Shown here piece by piece: positions 1 to 7,816 of a stretch of DNA of 12,211 nucleotides. The first letter of the stretch is position 1. Each line of letters starts with the position of its first letter. The translations under genes were made by a program, and so were the position numbers. The notes beneath the pieces were generated by a model, which was given only the letters and a program-made list of their open reading frames with translations, made no database searches and had not been told where the DNA came from. This stretch comes from DASYQV01 sp036005125 (GTDB taxonomy: Bacteria; Acidobacteriota; Vicinamibacteria; Vicinamibacterales; UBA2999): the NCBI GenBank assembly GCA_036005125.1, contig DASYQV010000308.1, forward strand, positions 1 to 12,211, given 5' to 3'.

Positions 1-458
1 TCGGCGCCGAGAGGGTCTTCAAGGGCAAGGATCTGCATCCAACCGCCGACATGAACATCACGCCGATGATTGACGTGCTGCTCGTGCTGCTCGTCATCTT
101 CATGGCGGCGCTGCCTCTGTCCCAGGTCGGGCTCGACATCAACCTGCCGGCCGAGACGCGTTCGGCGAAACAGCAGGCGCCCGATGTCAGCCAGGTGGTG
201 CTCGACTATTCGGCCGACCGCAAGATCTCGATCAACAAGCAGGACGTCTCCATTCAGCAGCTCGAGGAGCGCCTTCGTTCCATCTTCGAGGAGCGCAAGG
301 ACAAGACGATGTTCATCATGGGGGCGGGCAACCTGCGGTACGGCGACATCGTGGCGGTCATCGACGCGGCCAAGGGCGCGGGCGTCGAAAAGGTCGGCAT
401 CGTGACCGAGGGCATGCGGCGCGCCGGCGGGGGCCAGACGGGTCCGGGCGGCAACTGA
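1..458 (+). CDS. exbD: ExbD/TolR family biopolymer transport protein, 5' partial
   Basis: This is an inner-membrane component of the proton-driven ExbB-ExbD/TolQ-TolR type motor, which couples the proton motive force to TonB- or TolA-dependent work at the outer membrane. The reading frame is already open at base 3 and continues 16 codons upstream of the first visible ATG at 51, so the true start lies just outside the window. 151 residues are visible, about the usual family length, so little is missing. The family signature NITPMIDVLLVLLVIFM forms the single transmembrane helix and contains the conserved membrane aspartate (the D of PMIDV). A periplasmic domain follows (INLPAE, then about 100 residues with VVLDY and a late GDIVAVID segment). 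The tail is glycine-rich. Family assignment is secure; ExbD versus TolR cannot be decided without the neighbours to the left. Confidence 0.93.
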   Translation, partial: GAERVFKGKDLHPTADMNITPMIDVLLVLLVIFMAALPLSQVGLDINLPAETRSAKQQAPDVSQVVLDYSADRKISINKQDVSIQQLEERLRSIFEERKDKTMFIMGAGNLRYGDIVAVIDAAKGAGVEKVGIVTEGMRRAGGGQTGPGGN

Positions 459-462
459 GTCT

Positions 463-492
463 CCCACCGACCGTGCACGCGTGCGCGGTGGG
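463..492 (+). terminator. Stem-loop 4 nt after the exbD stop
   Basis: The arms CCCACCG (463-469) and CGGTGGG (486-492) pair perfectly and enclose the 10-base palindrome GCACGCGTGC (475-484). Its position right after the exbD stop codon suggests transcription termination or 3'-end protection. No T-tract follows, so intrinsic termination is not assured. Confidence 0.45.
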
Positions 493-509
493 GCGCCAGC
501 TCTTCAATC

Positions 510-543
510 CCACCCCGCAAGCGGGGCCCCGCAGGCGGGGTGG
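510..543 (+). repeat. Tandem GC-rich palindromes, possible terminator
   Basis: Two consecutive 14-base hairpin units, CCCCGC-AA-GCGGGG (513-526) and CCCCGC-AG-GCGGGG (527-540), lie within longer 9-bp outer arms, CCACCCCGC (510-518) and GCGGGGTGG (535-543). The structure can fold either as one long stem or as two small hairpins. It resembles REP-type intergenic palindromes and could also reinforce termination after exbD. No T-tract follows. Confidence 0.55.
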
Positions 544-624
544 CTCTTCGTTCACGTGCGGACCAACCGGAGACCTGACCCCTCCGCGCGGGCACGGTCT
601 GTGCGCGCCTCTTCTCCTTCCAAT

Positions 625-677
625 TCCCTCCTTCTTACAGTTCTACCGGACTCCTTCCTTCTTACAGTTCTACCGGA
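625..677 (+). repeat. 27-bp tandem direct repeat, two copies
   Basis: Bases 625-650 and 652-677 match at 25 of 26 positions; the identical core CTTCTTACAGTTCTACCGGA is at 631-650 and 658-677. The repeat sits in the 343-base gene-free stretch between exbD and the kinase-like gene. Apart from this repeat, the two palindromes upstream and a promoter-like sequence near 757, I see no gene in 459-801. Confidence 0.85.
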
Positions 678-756
678 TGATGAACAGGATTTTTCGGCGC
701 TGAATCGGCCAGCCTGATGTAAACTGTGCCAATCTCGCCTGATATTGCAAGGTTTC

Positions 757-784
757 TTGACAGAATTGCACTAAAAATTAGGTT
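757..784 (+). promoter_or_regulatory. Candidate sigma70-type promoter for the kinase-like gene
   Basis: A perfect -35 hexamer TTGACA (757-762) is followed after 16 bases by a weak -10, TAGGTT (779-784), in a locally AT-rich patch. The ATG at 802 would lie only about 10 bases downstream of the expected start site, so the message would be nearly leaderless. This fits with the absence of a Shine-Dalgarno sequence before that ATG. Confidence 0.35.
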
Positions 785-801
785 ACTCGGTCCCCTACCG
801 C

Positions 802-1788
802 ATGCAGCCAGTATTTCATGCCGGGAGTACAAGCGTCGGTGACACGCGCGACCTTCTCAACGCTCTACTGGAGCCCTGCGCGGAGTACATAGCCCTCGGT
901 TGGTCGCTCGAGCGTGTAATCCTGGTCTGGCGGGCGAGCAGTCAGGAAATCCCCATCCCAGCGGCCCCGACGCGCCGCCTCCCCGTGTCGTCGAGGCGCG
1001 CGCGGTCGGGTCTTGCCCGGGCGCGTCAGCGCGCGCACAAGGCGTTTCGTGCCGGGGCCTGGGAGGCAACTGTCGGGTTCGTCCGCTCTGGCGGTCGACG
1101 CTTCTCGACCCGCGTGCTGATCGCGCCAGTACGGGACGCTCGCGGCCGGCCCACCGGATTTGTCGTGGTATCGCAGCATTACGAGGGATCCCCGCTTCGC
1201 GGCGTCGCTGCGCAGGAAGCCGTCGCCGAGCCGTTTGCGTCGCTCGATGCGTGGCTTCATCTCACGAAGCCGGCATTGCGATTCGAGCTCGTCTCGTGCC
1301 GAACCGTCGTTCGTCAGGTGGCGAACGCCCTGCGACCGATGGCCAGACGGATGGGACTGCAGTTCGAGACCAGGGTGCCCCGCCGCGACGTCGTCGTGCG
1401 CACTGACCGCCGCGCGCTGACGGATATTCTCCTGAGCCTCACGAACCACGCGATCGGGTTGACCGACCGCGGGAAGATTCGACTCGAAGCCGGCGCACGT
1501 CGCGACGATCGCGGACGGCGGTTCAGCGAGATCCGTGTCGTCGGCGGCACGGTTGCCGAGAGCGACATGTCCCAACCACACGCCGTCGAACAGGAAGATG
1601 CGCTTGCGGCCACGGGGACGGGGGCGCGTGGAGTGGCGGTGCACCGCAGCCATCAACTGGCGATGCGGCTCGGTGGTCGAATCAGCGTCGATTACGAGCG
1701 TGGCCGGCGGAGCGCGTTCGCGCTCGTGCTTCCCAACGTGCCGCCGCGACAGGAGGGAGCTCGACCGCCGATCCCAAAAGACTCGTGA
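802..1788 (+). CDS. Degenerate PAS/HATPase sensor-kinase-like protein (probable pseudokinase)
   Basis: This 328-residue protein keeps the framework of a two-component sensor kinase but not its chemistry. Residues about 80-127 resemble the C-terminal half of a PAS domain (GAWEATVGFVRSGGRRF, then RDARGRPTGFVVVSQ). Residues about 165-311 follow a HATPase_c pattern, from the DVVVRTDRRALTDILLSL region to LGGRISVDYERGRRSAFALV. Against the usual motifs, the N-box reads LSLTNHAIGLT (210-220) with both usual asparagines shifted or replaced; the G1 box DxGxG is VVGGTV (246-251) with no aspartate; the G2 box is GTGARGV (272-278). No HisKA helix pair or phospho-acceptor histidine is evident; the PAS part runs almost directly into the kinase linker. 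The frame is intact with an ATG start but no clear Shine-Dalgarno. It could be a non-catalytic regulator or a gene in decay. Homology is inferred by eye. Confidence 0.6.
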   Translation: MQPVFHAGSTSVGDTRDLLNALLEPCAEYIALGWSLERVILVWRASSQEIPIPAAPTRRLPVSSRRARSGLARARQRAHKAFRAGAWEATVGFVRSGGRRFSTRVLIAPVRDARGRPTGFVVVSQHYEGSPLRGVAAQEAVAEPFASLDAWLHLTKPALRFELVSCRTVVRQVANALRPMARRMGLQFETRVPRRDVVVRTDRRALTDILLSLTNHAIGLTDRGKIRLEAGARRDDRGRRFSEIRVVGGTVAESDMSQPHAVEQEDALAATGTGARGVAVHRSHQLAMRLGGRISVDYERGRRSAFALVLPNVPPRQEGARPPIPKDS

Positions 1789-1844
1789 GGTCTCGCGCTC
1801 GACTCGCGCGAGCTCTGGGGGCAGACAGGAAACAGAACAAGATG

Positions 1845-1867
1845 CGGGCGGTCGCCAGGACCGCCCG
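1845..1867 (-). terminator. Hairpin between convergent genes, terminator of the minus-strand lipoprotein
   Basis: The arms CGGGCGGTC (1845-1853) and GACCGCCCG (1859-1867) pair perfectly around a 5-base loop. Read on the minus strand, the hairpin is followed by a T-rich run (ATCTTGTTCTGTTTC), as expected for intrinsic termination of the lipoprotein gene. On the plus strand no T-tract follows, although the hairpin may still slow transcripts from the kinase-like gene. Confidence 0.65.
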
Positions 1868-1901
1868 TCACCCACGGCCCGCTCGGGCAACGCTCGTGAC
1901 C

Positions 1902-2318
1902 CTATTGGACGGGCATTTCCATTTCGTACTTCTTGCCGGCGACATCCACCGCGGTGATCCGGATGCGTTGGGCCTTGGCCACCCGGCGGCTGAACTCGGT
2001 ACCGTCGTTTCCGCGGAAGTTCCTCAGCGGAAAGTCGCGCTTGTCCAGATTCTCGAGCCGAGGCAACGCCATCGTGAACGGCGGTCGAAGGCTTCCCGTC
2101 ATGATGGCAACAGTACCGCTGACGATCGGTGAGCCACTGCGATTCTCGATCGTCATGTAGGTCTGCTCGAACGCGATCAGGAACGGCTTGTCACTGCCGC
2201 CTGTCGTGCCACTGGAACCGGCTTCTGTCGTGCCGCCGGAGCAGGCTGCGGTGAAGAACGCGGCCAGAAGGAGCGAAGCCAGCAGGCCTAACCCTCGTGA
2301 ACCGAACGGGCAGCGCAT
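1902..2318 (-). CDS. Small predicted lipoprotein of unknown function
   Basis: The 138-residue product starts with a basic N-terminus and a hydrophobic segment (GLLASLLLAAFF) ending in TAAC, giving a lipobox-like cysteine at residue 26 followed by a Ser/Gly/Thr-rich linker. The box lacks the usual leucine at -3, so lipidation is probable but not certain. The remaining roughly 95 residues (from about KPFLIAFEQTYMTIENRSG to the end) alternate polar and hydrophobic residues like a beta-sandwich; I do not recognise the family. The frame is open upstream of this ATG, but AGGAGGT lies 5 bases before the ATG at 2318 and the signal sequence begins exactly there, which settles the start. It converges on the kinase-like gene. 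It is probably exported to the periplasm or outer membrane; no function can be assigned. Confidence 0.75.
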   Translation of the reverse strand: MRCPFGSRGLGLLASLLLAAFFTAACSGGTTEAGSSGTTGGSDKPFLIAFEQTYMTIENRSGSPIVSGTVAIMTGSLRPPFTMALPRLENLDKRDFPLRNFRGNDGTEFSRRVAKAQRIRITAVDVAGKKYEMEMPVQ

Positions 2319-2330
2319 ATGGACCTCCTC
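2319..2330 (-). promoter_or_regulatory. Strong Shine-Dalgarno fixing the lipoprotein start
   Basis: On the minus strand GGAGGAGGTCC precedes CAT-ATG, placing AGGAGG about 5-7 bases from the start codon. The open frame continues upstream to 2531, so this site decides between the long and short forms in favour of 2318. Confidence 0.8.
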
Positions 2331-2404
2331 CAGGCGGGGCGCCTGAGTGGCTGCCGACGAATACGCACCGAGAGACGGAGAGACCGCCAGGAATTGACGC
2401 CGAG

Positions 2405-2410
2405 ATTCTA
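2405..2410 (-). promoter_or_regulatory. Candidate -10 box for the lipoprotein gene
   Basis: The minus strand reads TAGAAT here (5 of 6 consensus), about 85 bases upstream of the start codon. The best -35-like match upstream is TTCACC with a long 19-base spacer, so only the -10 element is convincing. Confidence 0.3.
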
Positions 2411-2497
2411 GCGCAAAAGGAGCCGTGGCGGTGAAGCTCTCATCCGCGACCCGTCGTGCGGGCCGATTGCGCCGATTTCTTCGATTTTTGCGGAACG

Positions 2498-2526
2498 TGG
2501 TGGCTACGTGTGGGACTCGATCCCGC
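2498..2526 (-). other. tRNA 3'-end-like fragment (methionine-tRNA-like acceptor)
   Basis: On the minus strand, GCGGG-ATCGAGT-CCCAC resembles a T-arm (T-loop consensus TTCGANT with one change, and one mismatch in the stem). It is followed, after one extra base, by CGTAGCC-A-CCA, the 3' acceptor strand and CCA of elongator tRNA-Met in E. coli. No matching 5' acceptor, D-arm or anticodon arm lies upstream, so this is at most a remnant. Such 3' tRNA remnants are typical scars of integrase attachment sites, but no integrase is present. Chance resemblance is possible. Besides this, the -10 box and the terminator at 2561-2600, I see nothing in the gene-free stretch 2319-2635. Confidence 0.3.
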
Positions 2527-2560
2527 ATCATGCAGGACGCTGCCGTTTCGACGCGCTTTG

Positions 2561-2600
2561 ATAAACGACAAAGGCCCCACGCCGGAGGCGATGCGGCCTT
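2561..2600 (-). terminator. Intrinsic terminator of the TPR lipoprotein gene
   Basis: Read on the minus strand, AAGGCC (2600-2595) pairs with GGCCTT (2576-2571), with an additional inner GCC/GGC pairing, and is followed by TTTGTCGTTTAT. It lies 35 bases after the TPR gene stop codon. Confidence 0.7.
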
Positions 2601-2635
2601 ATCAGAAGTGAAGCAGGACTGACGGGTTGTGTGTG

Positions 2636-3580
2636 TTAATTGCCGACGCCGGCGGCCCTCTTCTTCCGAATCTCCTGCGCCAGATCGCGCAGCCGGTCTG
2701 CTTCCTTCAGCAACGCCTGCTGCTTGGCCTGGTCCTTCTCGAGGTTCGCTTGCAGGCGGAGAAGAAGGTTTTTGTATACCAGCGCCTCCATGTAATCGTT
2801 CTTCAGACTGATGGCCTTGTCGACCGCGTCGACCCCTGACTGGACGAACTTCTTCTTATCGGCCTCGCGCAGACGGAAATCGCGATACGCCTTGTCCCAG
2901 TAGTAAGTCGCGATGGTGTAGTACGCCTCGGGATTGCTGGGCTCCTTCTGCGCGCGCGCCTCGAGAGCCTCGATCGTCTTGTCGAATTCGCCCTGGCGAT
3001 TGTAGTAGCCGGCCAGCTGAATGTACACGGCCGGGTCGTTCGGTCGGACCTCACGGGCCTTGATCAGCGTCTGCTCGGCCAGGTCGTAGTTGCCGCTCTG
3101 CTCGTAGATGTTGGCGAGCGCGAAGTAGTTGGCCGGCTCCTTCGGATCGAGCTCGATCATGCGCTTCACCATCGGTTCGGCCTGCGACGGATCATTCAGC
3201 TTGTCGGGACCGTACGCACTCACGAGATACTCCAGAGCAAGCCGTTTGATCTTCGGGTCCTGCTCCACCTCGGCAGCCTTCCTGTAGTTGTCGATGGCCT
3301 TGGTGAGGAGGACGTCGTTGGCCGCGGACTCGCCCTTCCGACCCGGCTTATAGAGATTGTCGTAGCTGTTGCCGAGGAAGAAGTAAGCGTACGTGAGCCT
3401 CGGATCCGCCTCGAGCGCCTCCTCGTACTTCTGCGCGGCCTTCCGATAGTCCTGCTGCTGATACAGCGTGTTCGCGGATTTGAAGGCCATCTTCGCTTTG
3501 AGCATTCCGATCTGGTCGCAGCCCGCGAGGGCCACCCCGAGTCCCACGACGAGCGCGACAGACGCCATCGAAATCTTCAT
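2636..3580 (-). CDS. TPR-repeat lipoprotein
   Basis: The 314-residue product has a clear type II signal peptide (MKISMASVALVVGLGVALAGC): charged start, hydrophobic core and LAGC lipobox with the lipidated cysteine at residue 21. TPR-type helices follow. The best repeats are at about 33-66 (SANTLYQQQDYRKAAQKYEE), 149-181 (ANYFALANIYEQSGNYDLAE) and 183-216 (AVYIQLAGYYNRQGEFDKTI), with divergent ones around 90-125 and 217-262. A charged helical tail (about 270-309) is probably coiled coil. TPR proteins act as scaffolds; the partner is unknown. A TTG in frame at 3595 could start translation, but GGGGG lies 5-6 bases before the ATG at 3580 and the signal peptide begins there. It has its own promoter and terminator, so it is monocistronic. 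It is likely anchored to the outer-membrane inner leaflet or the periplasmic face. Confidence 0.88.
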   Translation of the reverse strand: MKISMASVALVVGLGVALAGCDQIGMLKAKMAFKSANTLYQQQDYRKAAQKYEEALEADPRLTYAYFFLGNSYDNLYKPGRKGESAANDVLLTKAIDNYRKAAEVEQDPKIKRLALEYLVSAYGPDKLNDPSQAEPMVKRMIELDPKEPANYFALANIYEQSGNYDLAEQTLIKAREVRPNDPAVYIQLAGYYNRQGEFDKTIEALEARAQKEPSNPEAYYTIATYYWDKAYRDFRLREADKKKFVQSGVDAVDKAISLKNDYMEALVYKNLLLRLQANLEKDQAKQQALLKEADRLRDLAQEIRKKRAAGVGN

Positions 3581-3612
3581 CGTTGCCCCCTTCAAAGTCC
3601 TGCAAGCGCGCC

Positions 3613-3642
3613 AGTATAGTGATCGACTTTCCTGCGCGTCAA
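3613..3642 (-). promoter_or_regulatory. Sigma70-type promoter of the TPR lipoprotein gene
   Basis: On the minus strand TTGACG (3642-3637) is followed after 18 bases by TATACT (3618-3613). Both hexamers match the consensus at 5 of 6 positions. The predicted start site is about 25 bases before the ATG at 3580. Confidence 0.65.
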
Positions 3643-3723
3643 GGCGGTCTGCCTGACCTGACCGGCGTCGGCCGCCGGGGCCGTCGGCGTCCCGCGCCGA
3701 CCTGCCTATGGCCCGACCGTGCC

Positions 3724-3752
3724 TTGACCCCCTCCAACCCGGCTTCTATGAT
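3724..3752 (+). promoter_or_regulatory. Sigma70-type promoter of rel
   Basis: TTGACC (3724-3729) and TATGAT (3747-3752) are separated by exactly 17 bases and each match the consensus at 5 of 6 positions. Transcription would start near 3759, leaving a leader of about 90 bases before the rel ATG. It is divergent from the TPR gene promoter about 80 bases away. Confidence 0.65.
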
Positions 3753-3850
3753 CAAAAGAACCTTCCGCTGCGCGGGAAGTGAGGACGCTGAGAGTTTAGA
3801 CACCAGTTTTCGATAATCGGGCCAGGCCGGGGCTCCATGGTCGACCACTC

Positions 3851-6025
<2,175 letters not shown>

Positions 6026-6045
6026 TTGACGGTGGCCTGGCTGCC

Positions 6046-6460
<415 letters not shown>

Positions 6461-6477
6461 GAGGCTGTCGCCCGCGA

Positions 6478-6687
6478 CTAGGCGGCCTTCGTCACCTTGC
6501 CGGCCTTCGTCACCTTGCCGGCCCGCAGGCATCGCGTGCAGACACGGATCCGGCGCGCGGCGCCGTTGACGAGGGCCCGCACCGTCTGAAGGTTGGGCTC
6601 GAAGCGCCGCGGCCCCACGTTGTGAGCGTGAGACACCGTCCGTCCCACAACCGGGCCCTTCCCGCAGATTTCACACCGTTTGGCCAT
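6478..6687 (-). CDS. rpmB: 50S ribosomal protein L28, zinc-ribbon form
   Basis: L28 is a structural protein of the large ribosomal subunit. The 69-residue product begins MAKRCEICGKGPVVG and has the family core HAHNVGPRRFEPNLQTVRA. Four cysteines as two CxxC pairs (C5/C8 and C50/C53) make this the zinc-binding C+ form. The frame is open upstream, but the ATG at 6687 gives the canonical N-terminus and is preceded by GAGG at 5 bases. The C-terminus carries a duplicated six-residue unit (AGKVTK twice) encoded by a perfect 18-bp tandem duplication. It is the first gene of an rpmB-ridA unit. A TATACA -10-like box lies on the minus strand around 6744-6749, without a convincing -35. C+ ribosomal proteins can be controlled by zinc status in organisms with C- paralogues; no Zur site was recognised. 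Confidence 0.97.
   Translation of the reverse strand: MAKRCEICGKGPVVGRTVSHAHNVGPRRFEPNLQTVRALVNGAARRIRVCTRCLRAGKVTKAGKVTKAA
6484..6519 (-). repeat. Perfect 18-bp tandem duplication inside rpmB
   Basis: Bases 6484-6501 and 6502-6519 are identical (GGCCTTCGTCACCTTGCC on the plus strand), followed by a further GGCC. The unit is a multiple of three and keeps the frame, duplicating AGKVTK at the L28 C-terminus. Confidence 0.95.
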
Positions 6688-6767
6688 GCGTACCTCGGAC
6701 TGTTGATGACCCGGCCGTTTCCGGGCGCACGAATCAAAAATTGTATACCAAGGACCGCACATCGGAC

Positions 6768-6968
6768 GTACGTAAGCCGGGTCTTCAGACCCGGCGGGGT
6801 GCCGCATCTAACCAGTCAAGGGCACTGCCCTTGATATCCCGGCAGACCTGGTTAGACCCAGTGTCTTTTTGGCGCGCTCCGCGCGCCTCGCCCGTTATGC
6901 GGTCGCACAACGAGTGCAAAATTCGCGTGTGTGGCCGCATAACGGGTCTAAAGATGCGGCCTACGTAC
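6768..6968. repeat. Composite palindromic intergenic element (REP/MITE-like)
   Basis: Terminal inverted sequences bound the element: GTACGTA (6768-6774) with TACGTAC (6962-6968), and GCCGCATCT (6801-6809) with AGATGCGGC (6952-6960). Inside are four hairpins. A: 9-bp stem 6776-6784/6787-6795. B: TCTAACCAG (6807-6815) with CTGGTTAGA (6848-6856), itself enclosing TCAAGGGCA/TGCCCTTGA (6816-6834). C: GGCGCGC-TCC-GCGCGCC (6871-6887). D: 12 perfect pairs CCCGTTATGCGG (6891-6902) with CCGCATAACGGG (6935-6946), extended inward to about 19 with two wobbles. The element begins 3 bases after the stop of the minus-strand gene at 6972, so it also forms that gene's 3' end. It encodes nothing credible. It occupies most of the 284-base gap 6688-6971. 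Confidence 0.75.
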
Positions 6969-6971
6969 AGC

Positions 6972-7619
6972 TCAGGGCAGAATGAGCGATGGGGACCGTG
7001 GCTCATCGCGTGGCCCGGCCGCGGCGCTCTGCTGCATCAATCGTCGGATGAGGCCGAGATAGGCGGTCTCTCCGCCCTCCAGCTGCGTGCGGGTGTTGCG
7101 GGCGCCCTGTTCGATACGCCTCAGCACAGCCGCCATCTCGCGCTCGAGAGCACTGCCGGCTGTCCCCACTTGTGTGGCGAACTCCCCGGCGGCTGCCTTG
7201 ATCTCGCCCGCCAGGCGCTGTGCCGCGAGCGACTGCGGCGCGTGATCGTAGATCAGACCGCGCGCCGACGTCTCGAGCGTCGCCGCCGCCGAGGCCGCCG
7301 CGTCCGCGACGTCGTCGTCGATCAAGCGGGCAAAGCCCAGTGGCTCGTGCCGGAGAATGAGGGCCTGCAACAGGAAGAACAGGTGGTGCTGCCGTTCCGA
7401 GAGGTCGCGCACGGTGGGCAGAACGGCCATCAGATCCCGTTCGTGCTGGCGGCGCACGACAGCGGCGGGATGCTCACGAGCCGATGCCAGATAGCCGCAA
7501 TCGGCGGGGCACGCGATCTCGGTGATTCGCTTGGTCCCGCAGCAGACCGCGCAGATCGTCTGGTTCAACGCCGGACAACCACGACGGGCCTTGCGTTGGC
7601 CGCACAGCGGGCAGAGCAT
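6972..7619 (-). CDS. Uncharacterised protein with eight-cysteine N-terminal zinc-binding module
   Basis: I do not recognise a named family. The 215-residue product opens with MLCPLCGQRKARRGCPAL and has eight cysteines in its first 41 residues (3, 6, 15, 23, 26, 27, 37, 41), spaced CxxC, C, CxxCC, C, C. This suggests a compact zinc-binding module with two metal sites, or a zinc ribbon plus a second knuckle. The rest (about 45-200) is cysteine-free, rich in Ala, Arg, Glu and Leu, and predicted helical, with an amphipathic segment RQHHLFFLLQALILR. No transmembrane segment or signal is visible. In-frame upstream starts exist (TTG 7655, ATG 7640); 7619 is preferred because GGGAAG lies about 8 bases upstream and the cysteine module begins there. 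It is divergent from the 7817 operon. Possible roles include nucleic-acid or protein binding; this is inference. Confidence 0.7.
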   Translation of the reverse strand: MLCPLCGQRKARRGCPALNQTICAVCCGTKRITEIACPADCGYLASAREHPAAVVRRQHERDLMAVLPTVRDLSERQHHLFFLLQALILRHEPLGFARLIDDDVADAAASAAATLETSARGLIYDHAPQSLAAQRLAGEIKAAAGEFATQVGTAGSALEREMAAVLRRIEQGARNTRTQLEGGETAYLGLIRRLMQQSAAAGPRDEPRSPSLILP

Positions 7620-7691
7620 GCGCCCAGCTTCCCACAGCATATGCTGGACAATCAACCGCCACCGTACGGTCGGTCCGCCGGCCGGCAGGAT

Positions 7692-7720
7692 TTGGAGAAT
7701 TGGGGGTTTCTCCGTATAAT
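7692..7720 (+). promoter_or_regulatory. Sigma70-type promoter of the 7817-8695 operon
   Basis: A perfect -10 TATAAT (7715-7720) lies 17 bases after TTGGAG (7692-7697, 4 of 6). Transcription would start near 7727, giving a leader of about 90 bases before the ATG at 7817. Confidence 0.7.
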
Positions 7721-7816
7721 CCGGCCAAAACCGCTATATTTTCTCGGAATAGGCTTTGCACCTGGCTGTCGGCGCGGGGCGATCGGCTCCGCCAGGGTCC
7801 ACGGGGGGAAACGACT

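Noticed and set aside
473..717. Small overlapping plus-strand frames between exbD and the kinase-like gene.
   Set aside because: They read straight through the GC palindromes and the 27-bp repeat, have no ribosome site, and their products are low-complexity.
865..1890. Minus-strand open frame of 341 codons opposite the kinase-like gene.
   Set aside because: It could compete with the plus-strand call because that protein is degenerate. However, the plus-strand frame shows a recognisable HATPase/PAS pattern, whereas the antisense product shows no domain and its frame overlaps the terminator hairpin at 1845-1867.
2498..2590. A complete tRNA gene on the minus strand.
   Set aside because: Only the T-arm and acceptor end resemble a tRNA. 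No GGCTACG 5' acceptor strand, D-arm or anticodon arm is present at the expected distance, so at most a fragment exists.
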